A stretch of 64,000 bases of DNA, from NCBI RefSeq assembly GCF_000333955.1, contig NZ_CAPS01000056.1:34494-98493 (forward strand), given 5' to 3'. Positions 44,576 to 53,984 of this stretch are shown piece by piece (within the stretch, counting starts at the first letter, position 1; each line of letters starts with the position of its first letter). The notes beneath the pieces were generated by a model. It saw only the letters and a program-made list of their open reading frames with translations. It ran no database searches and had not been told where the DNA came from. Origin of the DNA: Rhodococcus sp. AW25M09. Lineage in GTDB: Bacteria > Actinomycetota > Actinomycetes > Mycobacteriales > Mycobacteriaceae. The translations under genes were made by a program, and so were the position numbers.

Positions 44576-45079
44576 ATGACCACCGTCACACTTCGTGTCA
44601 ATGGGGCCGATCGCGAGTTCGACTGCGATACCCGAACCACCCTGCTCGACGCGCTCCGCGAGAATCTCGATCTGATCGGTGCCAAGAAGGGCTGCGATCA
44701 CGGGCAGTGCGGAGCATGCACCGTTCTGGTCGACGGGCGGCGAATCAACAGTTGCCTGACGTTCGCGGTCGCGCAGAGCGGTCGGGACATCGCCACAGTC
44801 GAAGGATTGGCCGACGGAGACACACTGCATCCCGTGCAGCAGGCTTTCGTCGACCGGGACGCGTTCCAATGCGGATACTGCACTTCCGGGCAGATCTGCT
44901 CCGCGGTAGCGGTGATCGAAGAGGCCAAGCAGGGTTGGCCCAGTGCGGTCACCGAGGACCTCGAGGCCACCGACGTCGAACTCGATTCCGGTGAAGTGCG
45001 AGAACGTATGAGTGGCAACCTCTGTCGCTGCGGTGCGTACGCCAACATCGTTCCGGCCGTACAGGACGCGAACTCGTGA
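44576..45079 (+). CDS. 2Fe-2S subunit of a PaoABC-like molybdenum aldehyde oxidoreductase
   Basis: 167 residues. Plant-type 2Fe-2S domain: CDHGQCGACTVLVDGRRINSC (four cysteines), then a helical 2Fe-2S domain with QCGYCTSGQ and NLCRCGAY. It passes electrons from the Mo site to FAD. It resembles E. coli PaoA (YagT) but without a Tat signal, so the enzyme is probably cytosolic. The stop overlaps the next gene's GTG (GTGA). Confidence 0.92.
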   Translation: MTTVTLRVNGADREFDCDTRTTLLDALRENLDLIGAKKGCDHGQCGACTVLVDGRRINSCLTFAVAQSGRDIATVEGLADGDTLHPVQQAFVDRDAFQCGYCTSGQICSAVAVIEEAKQGWPSAVTEDLEATDVELDSGEVRERMSGNLCRCGAYANIVPAVQDANS

Positions 45080-46089
45080 GAACCTTCGAATACGAGACCG
45101 CCACCGCAGTCGACGACGCCGTGGCCCGCCTCTCCCAGGACGAACACGCGATGGTGCTCGGTGGGGGAACCAACCTCGTCGACCTGATGAAGCTCGGTGT
45201 CTCGCATCCGACGACCCTGATCGACGTGACGCGGCTACCGTTGCACGACATCGATATCTCCGACGACGGTTCCCTGCGCGTCGGCGCGGCCGTGACCAAC
45301 AGTGATCTCGCTGTGCATCCGGTGGTTCGTCAGCGCTATCCGGTGCTCTCGCGTGCGGTGCTCTCGGGTGCCTCGGGCCAATTGCGAAACATGGCGACGA
45401 CCGGCGGAAATCTGTTCCAGCGCACTCGATGCGTGTACTTCATGGACGCGTCCAAGCCGTGCAACAAGCGCGAACCGGGCTCGGGCTGCCCGGCGCGTGC
45501 GGGTGAGCACCGAAACCTCGCCATCCTCGGTGCCTCGGAGTCCTGTGTGGCAACCCATCCCTCGGACATGGCAGTCGCGCTGTCGGCGCTCGATGCGCGC
45601 GTCGTGGTTCGCGGAGTCGACGGTGAGCGTGTCCTCGAGATCGACGACTTCTATCGACTTCCCGGTGACGAGCCCGAGCGCGACAACACGGTTGCGCGGG
45701 AAGAGATCGTCACAGCCATCGAGATTCCGAAGCCCGCGGACACCTCCCACTCCACCTACCGCAAGGTCCGGGATCGGCAGTCCTATGCGTTTGCGGTCGC
45801 ATCCGTTGCCGCCGTGCTCGATGTCGAGGACGGGATCGTGCGCGGGGTATCGATCGCGCTGGGCGGTGTCGCACACAAGCCGTGGCGGGCGCGCACTGCC
45901 GAGCACGCGCTGCTGGGCGCGGCCGCTGATGAGGCGTCGTTCCGGCGGGCGATGGCGCTCGAGCTCGACGCTGTTGAACCGCTCCGAGACAACGCATTCA
46001 AGATTCCGCTTGCGACCAACCTGGTTGCTCGCACGCTCGTCGAACTCACAGAGCTGGCCGCACTCACGGAACGAGGAGATCGGGTATGA
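45076..46089 (+). CDS. FAD subunit of a PaoABC-like molybdenum aldehyde oxidoreductase
   Basis: 337 residues. FAD-binding MVLGGGTNLVDLMK is near residue 35 and TTGGNLFQRTRC near 115. The segment after it (RCVYFMD...PCNKREPGSGC) holds the cysteines that bind an extra 4Fe-4S cluster in PaoB and 4-hydroxybenzoyl-CoA reductase, separating it from ordinary xanthine dehydrogenases. It overlaps both neighbours (GTGA, ATGA). Confidence 0.92.
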   Translation: MRTFEYETATAVDDAVARLSQDEHAMVLGGGTNLVDLMKLGVSHPTTLIDVTRLPLHDIDISDDGSLRVGAAVTNSDLAVHPVVRQRYPVLSRAVLSGASGQLRNMATTGGNLFQRTRCVYFMDASKPCNKREPGSGCPARAGEHRNLAILGASESCVATHPSDMAVALSALDARVVVRGVDGERVLEIDDFYRLPGDEPERDNTVAREEIVTAIEIPKPADTSHSTYRKVRDRQSYAFAVASVAAVLDVEDGIVRGVSIALGGVAHKPWRARTAEHALLGAAADEASFRRAMALELDAVEPLRDNAFKIPLATNLVARTLVELTELAALTERGDRV

Positions 46090-48152
46090 CCGCATCGATC
46101 GGGCAGTCGATTCGGCGGACCGAATCGATCGCGAAGGTGACCGGCCGAGCGAGGTACGCCGCGGAGCAGCCGCCGGCCGTCGGGCAGCTGTACGCCTGGT
46201 ACGTGCCTGCGACGATTCCGGCGGGCACGGTCGAGCACGTCGAACTCGATGCCGATTCGGAGACGCACACCGTCCTGTGGCACGGCAACGCCGAGAAGCT
46301 CGGAGACGTCGAGGATGCCGAGCTGCATGTGCTGCAGTCGAGCACCGTCGCCTACCGAGGCCAGGTCGTGGCTGTCGTCATGGCCGACACCCTTCAAGCT
46401 GCGCGTGCGGCCGCTGCCCGAGTGCAGGTGCGCTACGCAGATGTTCGTTCGCCCGACAACACTCTGACGGCCCAGCACGCCTCGCTCTACGCACCGGAAT
46501 CCGTCAACGCGGGATTTCCCACCGATGTCACCGTCGGTGATCCGGATGCCGCGTTGCAGACGGCCGCGCACGTGGTCGACAACTGGTACTCGACGGCTCC
46601 GATGCACAACAGTCCTATGGAACCGCACGCCACCACGGCACAGTGGTCCGACGGTGTTCTGACGGTGTGGGATTCGACGCAGGCACCGTCGGGAGTCCAG
46701 GGCGATCTGGCCACTGCCTTCGGCCTCGAGCCCGAGAACGTTCGTGTGATCGCCGAAAACGTCGGCGGCGGATTCGGCGCGAAGGGGAGTACCCGGCCCA
46801 ACGCCGTCCTCGCGGCGATGGCTGCTCGGGCCACCGGCCGCACGGTGAAGCTGGTACTACCGAGGCAGGCACTGTTCGATCTGGTCGGATATCGCACGCC
46901 GACGCTCAATCATGTTCGCCTGGGGGCCGATGCGGACGGCATGCTGCTGGCGATCACGCACGATTCTTTCCAGCAGACCAGCACGATCTTCGAGTTCTGC
47001 GAGCAGACCGCCGAATCCAGTCGGCACATCTACGCGGCCGCGAACCGGCGCACCACGCATCGCTTGGCGACGCTCGATGTAGGAACGCCGCGGTGGATGC
47101 GGGCACCGGGGGAAGCGCCGGGCATGTTCGCGGTCGAGGTGGCGATCGACGAATTGGCCGTTGCCACCGGTATCGACCCCATCGAACTGCGCATCCGCAA
47201 CGAGCCGGACGTCGACCCCGCGAGCGGCAACGCGTTCAGCTCACGAAGCGTGGTGCAGTGCCTCCGGGAAGGCGCAGAGAAATTCGGATGGGACCGCCGC
47301 GACGCCAGGCCCGGTCAGCGCCGAGAAGGGCGCACCCTCGTCGGGATGGGCGTGGCATCGGCGAGTTATCCGGTGCTGATCTCGCCGAGTACCGCCTCGG
47401 CTCGGGTGCAGCAGGACGGCACGATCACGGTGTCCGTCGCAGCGACCGACATCGGAACCGGCGCGCGCACGGTGCTCCGCCAGATCGCCGCCGACGCTCT
47501 CGAGGTCGATGCGGACAGCGTCACCGTCGAGCTCGGCGACAGTGCTCTGCCCACTGCTCCCGGAGCCGGAGGATCCTCGGGTACCTCGTCCTGGGGCTGG
47601 GCTGTCACCAAGGTTTGTCATGCGTTGAAATCTCAGGGTCCGTACGAGCCGGGCAACTCCGCCGAGGCAGATACCACCGAGGACGTCGAGGGCCAGAAGG
47701 AGTTGGCGCGCATGGCGTTCGGTGCCCAGTTCGCCGAGGTCGCCGTCGACATCGACACCGGTGAAATTCGGGTGCGAAAGATGTTGGGCGTCTTCGGCAT
47801 CGGTGCGGTGATGAATCCACGCCTGGCCAGGTCTCAGCTCATCGGTGGCATGACGTTCGGGCTCGGGATGGCGCTGATGGAGAACGGCGTCGTCGACCAC
47901 GAGTTCGGCGGGTTCGCCAATCACGATTTCGCGGAGTACCACATCCCGGTGTGCGCGGACGTCACCGATCTCGAGGCCGTCTGGGTCGAGGAGGTCGATA
48001 CCGAGCTCGCTCCGATGGGCGGCAAGGGAATCGGTGAGATCGGTGCAGTGGGGTCTCCGGCGGCCATCGACAACGCGATCTACAACGCCACCGGCGTTCG
48101 AGTCCGTGATCTGCCGATTACGTTGGACAAGGTGCTACGGCAGTGGCGCTAG
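46086..48152 (+). CDS. molybdopterin subunit of a PaoABC-like aldehyde oxidoreductase
   Basis: 688 residues. GGGFGAKGS (near residue 224) and the C-terminal catalytic-glutamate motif [14 protein letters not shown] are intact, so it should be active. The stretch after [16 protein letters not shown] seems about 30 residues shorter than in PaoC (732 residues), a comparison from memory. No XdhC/PaoD-type Mo-insertion chaperone follows. Likely substrates are aromatic or aliphatic aldehydes. Its TAG stop shares a CTAG with the convergent ATPase stop. Confidence 0.9.
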   Translation: MTASIGQSIRRTESIAKVTGRARYAAEQPPAVGQLYAWYVPATIPAGTVEHVELDADSETHTVLWHGNAEKLGDVEDAELHVLQSSTVAYRGQVVAVVMADTLQAARAAAARVQVRYADVRSPDNTLTAQHASLYAPESVNAGFPTDVTVGDPDAALQTAAHVVDNWYSTAPMHNSPMEPHATTAQWSDGVLTVWDSTQAPSGVQGDLATAFGLEPENVRVIAENVGGGFGAKGSTRPNAVLAAMAARATGRTVKLVLPRQALFDLVGYRTPTLNHVRLGADADGMLLAITHDSFQQTSTIFEFCEQTAESSRHIYAAANRRTTHRLATLDVGTPRWMRAPGEAPGMFAVEVAIDELAVATGIDPIELRIRNEPDVDPASGNAFSSRSVVQCLREGAEKFGWDRRDARPGQRREGRTLVGMGVASASYPVLISPSTASARVQQDGTITVSVAATDIGTGARTVLRQIAADALEVDADSVTVELGDSALPTAPGAGGSSGTSSWGWAVTKVCHALKSQGPYEPGNSAEADTTEDVEGQKELARMAFGAQFAEVAVDIDTGEIRVRKMLGVFGIGAVMNPRLARSQLIGGMTFGLGMALMENGVVDHEFGGFANHDFAEYHIPVCADVTDLEAVWVEEVDTELAPMGGKGIGEIGAVGSPAAIDNAIYNATGVRVRDLPITLDKVLRQWR

Positions 48153-48895
48153 GCCAGAATCCGCTGCAGGAATTGCCGCGTGCGCGGCTCGGTCGGGTTC
48201 ACCAGCACCTGATCGGGAGTGCCTCGCTCGAGGACGACGCCGTTCTCGATGAAGAGCACCTGATCGGCGACCTGCTGAGCGAAGCGGATTTCGTGAGTCA
48301 CGATCACCATCGTCCAGCCCTCGGCCGCAAGGCTTTTGATGACGGCCAGAACCTCACCGACGAGCTCGGGATCGAGGGCCGAGGTGGGCTCGTCGAACAG
48401 CATCAGTTTCGGGTGCAGCGCGAGGGCGCGCGCAATTCCGACGCGCTGTTGCTGACCGCCGGAGAGCTGGAACGGGTATTGGTCGGACTTCGCGTCCAGA
48501 CCGATCTGATCGAGAATCGCATGCGCGTCGCGGACGGCATCGTCCTTGGCGCGCCTCTGCACGATCACCGGTCCCTCGATGATGTTCTGCAGCACCGTCT
48601 TGTGTGGAAAGAGGTTGTGGCTCTGAAAGACCATGCCGCTCTGGGCGCGAAAAAGTCGCAGCTGTGCGGCATCGACCGGCTGGTCGAAGTCCACCGACAC
48701 CTCGCCGATGCGGATGATCCCCGAGTCGGCCCGGTCGAGTGCATTCAGTGAGCGCAGCACCGTGGTCTTGCCGGATCCGGACGGCCCGATGATGACGGTG
48801 ACGGTGCCGGACGGCACCGCGAACGAGATGTCCTTCAGCACCTCGAGAGTTCCGAACGATTTCTTCAGCGCGGATACTTCCAGCAGGTCTGTCAT
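48149..48895 (-). CDS. polar amino acid ABC transporter ATPase
   Basis: 248 residues, GlnQ/HisP type. Walker [23 protein letters not shown] (Q-loop), [22 protein letters not shown] and VTHEIRFA are intact. The ATG at 48895 overlaps the permease-fusion stop (ATGA). A longer upstream reading covers the permease gene in another frame and is rejected. It is the last gene of a four-gene operon. Confidence 0.94.
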   Translation of the reverse strand: MTDLLEVSALKKSFGTLEVLKDISFAVPSGTVTVIIGPSGSGKTTVLRSLNALDRADSGIIRIGEVSVDFDQPVDAAQLRLFRAQSGMVFQSHNLFPHKTVLQNIIEGPVIVQRRAKDDAVRDAHAILDQIGLDAKSDQYPFQLSGGQQQRVGIARALALHPKLMLFDEPTSALDPELVGEVLAVIKSLAAEGWTMVIVTHEIRFAQQVADQVLFIENGVVLERGTPDQVLVNPTEPRTRQFLQRILA

Positions 48896-50382
48896 TTCGC
48901 CACGTACCTGTCGAGTCGGACTTCGAGTTTGCCTTGGAAGAACGAGAGAATGATGCAGATCACCCAGTAGTACAGCGCTGCAACGGAATACAGCGTGAAG
49001 AAGTCGAAGGTCGGGGCCGCCGCGAGTTGCGCGACGCGCAGCAGTTCGGTCACCAGGATGGTCGAAGCGAGGGAGGTGTCCTTGACGAGCGAGATCAGCG
49101 TGTTGGACAGCGGGGGTACCGCGGTGCGGAGGGCCTGCGGAAGCACGATGCGCTGCAGCGTCGTTCGGTACCCCATGCCGATGGTCTGCGCGGCCTCCCA
49201 TTGGCCCTTGGGCACGCTCAGTATCGCCGCACGGATGACCTCGGCCGCATAGCCACCGACGTTCAACGAGAATGCGACGACTGCCGCCGGGAACGGCGAG
49301 ATCACGATGCCGAACTGCGGTAACCCGTAGAAGATGATGAACAGCTGCAGTAGCAGGGGAGTGCCACGGATGATCGAGACGTAGAACCGGGCGACTGCAG
49401 CGAGCGGTTTCATCGACGAAATGCGCGCGAGCGCCACCGCGAGAGCGATGACGAGCCCGACCACGAAGCTGATGGCGGTCAGCGGAATGGTCATGGTGAC
49501 TGTCGCTTCGAGCATCGGCCACAGGTTGTCGAGAACCAACTGCATCTTCGACGGTGCGGTCGAGCCCGCATCCTCGCTCACCGGCGCGGCGGTGTCGGCG
49601 GTCGGTGCCGCGACGTCGCTGCCGAAATACTTGCTCGAGATCTCCGCGATGGTGCCGTTCTCACGCAGTGTGTCGATGGCGGTGTCGACCTCGTCCATCA
49701 GCCCGCTGTTCTTGCGGGTCACGAAGGATTGCAGGGTCGTGTCGCCGGTATCGCCGGCAATCTTCACTCCGGTGTCGCCGGTCTGCTGCAGGTATTCGGC
49801 GATCGCGAGCGAGTCGTTGACGGTGGCGTCGACGCGGCCGTCCTTGACGAGAGTGACCGCCTGGACGAATCCCTCGACGGCCTCGACGTTCGCTCCTGCG
49901 TTCGCGGCGACCTCGGCCCAGTTGCTCGTCGAGGACTGGGCGGTGGTCTTGCCGGCGAGGTCCGCCAACGAGGAGATGGTGGTGTCGTCTGCGGCGGTGA
50001 GGATTTGGCCTTGCGACACCGTGTAGGGCTTGGACAGGTCGTAGGCCGCTTGCCGAGCCGGAGTGATCGAGACCTGGTTGGCGATGAGGTCGAATCGTTG
50101 GGACTGCAGGCCGGCGAAGATCGAGTCGAACGGGGTCTGCACGAAGTCGACGCGCACGCCCAGCTCCGCGCCGACCGCGTTGACGACGTCGATGTCGTAT
50201 CCGGTCAGTTGCCCGTCCGCGCCCTGATAGCTGAACGGGCTGTAGGTGCCCTCGGTACCGACCACCAGGACACCCTCGTCCCGGATGCGTTCCAGCAGTG
50301 ACTGCGTGGACGAACTGCACCCGGACAAACCGAGTATGCCGATCAGAATTGCGACCAGAGCGAGGGTCGATCTGCGCACCAT
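48892..50382 (-). CDS. amino acid ABC transporter binding protein-permease fusion
   Basis: 496 residues. Signal with lipobox LSGC (cysteine near residue 22), a family 3 binding domain (about 30-255; [18 protein letters not shown]), a Pro/Ala/Thr linker, then a HisM/GlnP-type permease (about 285-496; [18 protein letters not shown], [26 protein letters not shown]). The fusion tethers one binding domain to the channel, as in GlnPQ. Ligand is probably a polar amino acid such as glutamine, arginine or cystine. Confidence 0.93.
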   Translation of the reverse strand: MVRRSTLALVAILIGILGLSGCSSSTQSLLERIRDEGVLVVGTEGTYSPFSYQGADGQLTGYDIDVVNAVGAELGVRVDFVQTPFDSIFAGLQSQRFDLIANQVSITPARQAAYDLSKPYTVSQGQILTAADDTTISSLADLAGKTTAQSSTSNWAEVAANAGANVEAVEGFVQAVTLVKDGRVDATVNDSLAIAEYLQQTGDTGVKIAGDTGDTTLQSFVTRKNSGLMDEVDTAIDTLRENGTIAEISSKYFGSDVAAPTADTAAPVSEDAGSTAPSKMQLVLDNLWPMLEATVTMTIPLTAISFVVGLVIALAVALARISSMKPLAAVARFYVSIIRGTPLLLQLFIIFYGLPQFGIVISPFPAAVVAFSLNVGGYAAEVIRAAILSVPKGQWEAAQTIGMGYRTTLQRIVLPQALRTAVPPLSNTLISLVKDTSLASTILVTELLRVAQLAAAPTFDFFTLYSVAALYYWVICIILSFFQGKLEVRLDRYVAK

Positions 50383-50421
50383 GCGCGCCTGCTTTCGCTG
50401 TAATGACGAGTGGAGAAAAAC

Positions 50422-50904
50422 CTACCCGTCGATCTCCAACTCCGCTGACACCACCACGGTGTTGTTCATGGGGAGTGCGGCCACCCCGAGCGCAGTGCGC
50501 GCGTGGCTACCGATCTCGGGACCGAAGAGCGCAAGCACGATGTCGGAGAAGCCGTTGACGACCGTGGTGGTCTGAGTGAAGCCGTGATCGGCGTTGACCG
50601 ACCCCGTCACTGTCAGCCATGCGCTGATGCGATCGAGGTCGCCGATCGCGCGGGCGACGCTACCGAGGACGGCCAGTGCAGTATCGCGGGCGGCGTCGGT
50701 GGCAGCGTCGAGACTCACCTGCGACGGAACTGCGCCGAACGGGCCCGCCAAGGTGCCGTCGGGTGCCAACGGAGAGTGACCCGAGGCGAAGACGCGGCGG
50801 CCGCGCACCCGCACCCATTCGAACGAGAACTCGAAACCGGGTGGTGCGGTCGGTTCCCCGGGCAACGTGAAGCCCAGTTCGGTGATGCGACGTTCGATCT
50901 CCAT
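50422..50904 (-). CDS. RidA/YjgF-family protein
   Basis: 160 residues. VFASGHSPLAPDGTLAGPFGAVPSQVSLDAATDAARDTALA region is the Rid-fold core (key residues S-G-H, D-G, A-A), followed by ISAWLTVTGSVNADHGF and VVVSAELEIDG. It lacks the short RidA ending with the canonical catalytic Arg, so it is a YjgF-like subgroup whose deaminase activity is uncertain. It stands 39 bases before the amino-acid importer, a plausible companion where reactive enamines arise. Confidence 0.85.
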   Translation of the reverse strand: MEIERRITELGFTLPGEPTAPPGFEFSFEWVRVRGRRVFASGHSPLAPDGTLAGPFGAVPSQVSLDAATDAARDTALAVLGSVARAIGDLDRISAWLTVTGSVNADHGFTQTTTVVNGFSDIVLALFGPEIGSHARTALGVAALPMNNTVVVSAELEIDG

Positions 50905-50918
50905 GATCGAAAATCCTG

Positions 50919-51473
50919 TCAGACCGCGACACCGTTGATGGTGCGAACGGTCCAGCGAGAACCGTCGTGTTCGAGGGTGGACACGCCCGCGTTGAGAATT
51001 CGCGGGGAGTGCCGGCGCCGGATCGCGTCGAAGATCGCTCGGATGACGCCGCCGTGTGCGACGGCGATCACCGCCGCCTCCGGGTAACGCGAGGCGATGT
51101 CGTCGACGGCGCGCACGCCTCGCACGATCAGGTTCGAGCGCGGCTCCAAACCCGGGTACAGACCGTCCGGCCAGTGCGAATATGCATCCCAGTCGGTGAA
51201 TCCCTCGGCGTCGCCGAAGTGCCGTTCGGCCAGATCCGGGAATTCGTCGGTGCGGGTCAGACCCAGGTGAGCGCCGATGATGTCGGCGGTTTCGGCTGCT
51301 CGGACCAACGGTGAACTGACGAGGTGGTCCCACCCGCGGTACTCGAGTTGGTAGCCGGCCTCGCGAGCCTGAGCACGGCCGGTGTCGTTGAGAGGTATGT
51401 CCGATGAGCCCTGCAGACGCCCGTGCAGATTCCAGTTCGTTTCACCGTGCCGAACCAGTGCTAGAAAAGTCAT
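50919..51473 (-). CDS. histidine phosphatase (phosphoglycerate mutase superfamily)
   Basis: 184 residues from the ATG at 51473. Catalytic RHG in LALVRHGETNWN (His near residue 9), SSPLVRAAETA, ERHFGDAEGF and AHGGVIRAI (second His) are all present, so it should be an active phosphatase or mutase. It resembles broad-specificity and cobC-like phosphatases. First gene of the operon with RidA (14 bases apart) and the amino-acid importer. Divergent from the fadE pair. Confidence 0.9.
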   Translation of the reverse strand: MTFLALVRHGETNWNLHGRLQGSSDIPLNDTGRAQAREAGYQLEYRGWDHLVSSPLVRAAETADIIGAHLGLTRTDEFPDLAERHFGDAEGFTDWDAYSHWPDGLYPGLEPRSNLIVRGVRAVDDIASRYPEAAVIAVAHGGVIRAIFDAIRRRHSPRILNAGVSTLEHDGSRWTVRTINGVAV

Positions 51474-51551
51474 AGTGAGCGGAGAATATCCCAGAGTTAC
51501 CAGGGAGTACGGTCGATACAAGGATACGCGAACGAGCTTGGAGGATTGTCG

Positions 51552-52727
51552 ATGAATCTTGCCCTGACAGAAGAAGAGGCCGCGTTCCGCGAGGAGATGC
51601 GGACGTTCTTCACCACGAAGATCCCTGCCGAGATTCGCGAGAAGAGCGCGACGGGTCAGGAGTTGAGCAAGGACGAAGTGGTCACGACCATGCGAATCCT
51701 GAACGAGAACGGCTTGGCGGTGCCTCACTGGCCTGCAGAGTTCGGCGGTCGCGACTGGTCCGCGGTGCAGCGTCACATCTGGCTCGACGAGATGCAATTG
51801 GCCTCGGTGCCGGAGCCGTTGGCGTTCAACGCCTCGATGGTCGGCCCCGTCATTGCGACGTTCGGCTCGCAGGAGCTCAAGGAGAAGTTCCTGCCGAAGA
51901 CGGCGAACCTCGACATCTGGTGGTGCCAGGGGTTCTCCGAGCCAGAAGCCGGATCGGACCTTGCGTCGCTCCGCACCACCGCGATTCGCGACGGCGACGA
52001 CTACATCGTCAACGGGCAGAAGACGTGGACCACGCTCGGCCAGAACGCCGACTGGATCTTCATGTTGGTGCGAACCAACCCGGACGCGCCGAAGAAGCAG
52101 GCCGGAATTTCGTTCCTGCTCATCGATCTGGACACCCCCGGCATCGAGATGCGGCCCATCAAGCTGGTCGACGGCAGCGTCGAGGTCAATGAGGTCTTCT
52201 TCGAGAACGTCCGCGTTCCGGCCGAGAACCTCGTCGGCGAGGAAAACCAGGGCTGGAGCTACGCCAAGTTCCTGCTCGGCAACGAGCGCACCGGCGTCGC
52301 CCGCGCCGGACACACCAAAGTGCATCTGGGACAGGCGAAGAAGCATGCCGCGCAGACGAAGGTCGGCACCGGGACGCTCCTCGAGGACCCGTTGTTCGCG
52401 GCCAAGATGGCCGAGGTCGAAAACGAACTGCTCGCCCTGGAGTTGACTCAGCTTCGGATGGTCTCGAGCTCGGACGACGGCAAGCCGAATCCGGCGTCGT
52501 CCATCCTCAAGCTTCGGGGATCGGAACTGCAGCAGTCCACCACCGAATTGCTGATGGACGTCGCTGGACCGGATTCGCTGCCCTACGAGGCAGGCGAGGA
52601 CATCGAGAGCGAAGGCTGGGCACAGCGGTCGGTACCGGGGTATCTCAACTTCCGCAAGGTCTCGATCTACGGCGGCTCGAACGAGGTTCAGCGCACCATC
52701 ATCGCCTCGGCGATTCTCGGACTGTAA
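51552..52727 (+). CDS. acyl-CoA dehydrogenase, first of a pair
   Basis: 391 residues, full-length fold. GFSEPEAGSDLASL, NGQKTWTTLGQNADW, NERTGVARAGHTK and RKVSIYGGSNEVQRTIIA are present. GGAGG is 7 bases before the ATG at 51552, so the TTG at 51546 is not used. It is followed after 16 bases by a second acyl-CoA dehydrogenase gene. Such pairs usually form alpha2beta2 enzymes for bulky or steroid-chain acyl-CoAs; this one looks like the FAD-binding, catalytic member. Confidence 0.92.
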   Translation: MNLALTEEEAAFREEMRTFFTTKIPAEIREKSATGQELSKDEVVTTMRILNENGLAVPHWPAEFGGRDWSAVQRHIWLDEMQLASVPEPLAFNASMVGPVIATFGSQELKEKFLPKTANLDIWWCQGFSEPEAGSDLASLRTTAIRDGDDYIVNGQKTWTTLGQNADWIFMLVRTNPDAPKKQAGISFLLIDLDTPGIEMRPIKLVDGSVEVNEVFFENVRVPAENLVGEENQGWSYAKFLLGNERTGVARAGHTKVHLGQAKKHAAQTKVGTGTLLEDPLFAAKMAEVENELLALELTQLRMVSSSDDGKPNPASSILKLRGSELQQSTTELLMDVAGPDSLPYEAGEDIESEGWAQRSVPGYLNFRKVSIYGGSNEVQRTIIASAILGL

Positions 52728-52743
52728 GGGAGCATCTGAAGAC

Positions 52744-53871
52744 ATGGATTTCGAACTCAACGAAGAGCAGAAGCTGCTGCGCGACACCACCCGTGAGGTG
52801 TTCTCGCGTGCCTACGACACCGAGAAGCGCAACAAGATCGTTGCCGGCGAACTCGGGTGGAGCACCGACGTCTGGAAGCAGCTGGCCGAGGTCGGCCTGC
52901 TCGGTCTGACGTTCAGCGAGGACGACGGTGGTATGGACGCCGGTCCGGTGGAGATCATGGCGGTCATGACCGAGGTCGGACGCCGTCTGGCGCCGGAGCC
53001 GATTCTCGACGCCGTTCTCGTTCCCGGCGGTTTGATCTCGGAGCTCGGCAGCGCCGATCAGCGCAAGCGGCTCCTGCCGCCCGTGGCCGAGGGATCGTCG
53101 ATGCTGGCGTTCGCGCACAACGAATCCGGTAGTCGCTGGCCCAACGTCGAGGTCGCTACCACCGCCACCGAGGATGGCGGATCGTGGTCGATCAACGGCG
53201 TCAAGAACCCGGTTCCGCACGGCGGCAGCGCAGATGTGATCGTCGTGAGTGCCGCACTCGCCGACGGCGGAACGGGCCTGTTCGTCGTCGACGCCGACGC
53301 GACCGGCCTCACCCGCAAGTCCTACGCGACCCACGACGGTCAGCGCGCCGCTCAGATCGAGTTCGTCGATGTTGCGGCCGAGCCGCTCGGCACAGCGGAG
53401 AATGCGGCGGCCGCGATCGAGGGAGCCGAGGTACGGGCGCAGGCCGCGTTGTGCGCCGAGGCCGTCGGTGCCATGGAGGAGTCGCTTCGGTTGACCACCG
53501 ACTACCTCAAGGCGCGCAAGCAGTTCGGGGTTCCGCTGGCCAAGTTCCAGGCGCTCACCTTCCGGGCGGCGGATATGTACGTGCTGCTCGAGCTGGCCCG
53601 CAGCATGAGCCTCTACGCCACGATGGCGTTGGCGGACGGCAATGTCGACCCGACGATCGCCTCGCGTGCGAAGCTGCAGATCTCGCGGTCCGGTCGCAAG
53701 ATCGGCCAGGAGGCGATTCAGCTGCACGGTGGAATCGGCGTCACCGCCGAATATCCGGTGGGTCACTACACCAGTCGACTGGTCGCCATCGAGCACACTC
53801 TCGGCGGTGCCGACGAGCATCTGCGCATTCTGGCGTCCAAGGTCTCCGATCACGACCTCATCGAGATCTGA
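52744..53871 (+). CDS. acyl-CoA dehydrogenase, second of a pair
   Basis: 375 residues. The fold is recognisable (DFELNEEQKLLRDTTREVF, KQFGVPLAKFQALTFR, QLHGGIGVTAEYPV), but the FAD/substrate motif is changed (AHNESGSRWPNV for the usual xxxEPxxGSD) and the C-terminal segment is HTLGGADEH instead of the YxGxxExxR type. This suggests a partner subunit with weak or no activity of its own, acting with the preceding gene product. 16 bases separate the genes. Confidence 0.9.
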   Translation: MDFELNEEQKLLRDTTREVFSRAYDTEKRNKIVAGELGWSTDVWKQLAEVGLLGLTFSEDDGGMDAGPVEIMAVMTEVGRRLAPEPILDAVLVPGGLISELGSADQRKRLLPPVAEGSSMLAFAHNESGSRWPNVEVATTATEDGGSWSINGVKNPVPHGGSADVIVVSAALADGGTGLFVVDADATGLTRKSYATHDGQRAAQIEFVDVAAEPLGTAENAAAAIEGAEVRAQAALCAEAVGAMEESLRLTTDYLKARKQFGVPLAKFQALTFRAADMYVLLELARSMSLYATMALADGNVDPTIASRAKLQISRSGRKIGQEAIQLHGGIGVTAEYPVGHYTSRLVAIEHTLGGADEHLRILASKVSDHDLIEI

Positions 53872-53877
53872 CCTGTA

Positions 53878-53907
53878 AATTGGGTCGTTCCGTAGGCTCC
53901 ACGCCTG
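53878..53907 (+). repeat. dispersed 30-bp repeat, single copy
   Basis: AATTGGGTCGTTCC, then GT, then AGGCTCCACGCCTG. Same core as the array at 34182-34350 and the copy at 31188-31217. It starts 7 bases after the second fadE stop and ends just before the terminator hairpin. Confidence 0.7.
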
Positions 53908-53925
53908 CTCGGATACACGTCACAG

Positions 53926-53972
53926 AAACCTCGGGCCCGGTCACCTTCCGAAGGTGACCGGGCCCGAGGTTT
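53926..53972. terminator. 22-bp perfect bidirectional terminator
   Basis: The stem 53926-53947 with 53951-53972 is perfect over 22 bases (arms begin AAACCTCGGGCCCGGTCACC) and closes on CCG. TTTC follows on the + strand and TGTGACG on the other. It lies between the convergent acyl-CoA dehydrogenase and secreted hydrolase genes. Confidence 0.85.
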
Positions 53973-53984
53973 TCGTGAACGGTG

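Noticed and set aside
48895..49522. N-terminal extension of the amino-acid ABC ATPase
   Set aside because: The extension is out of frame with, and fully covered by, the permease fusion gene. It is Arg/His-rich and non-homologous; the ATG at 48895 overlaps the upstream stop as expected.
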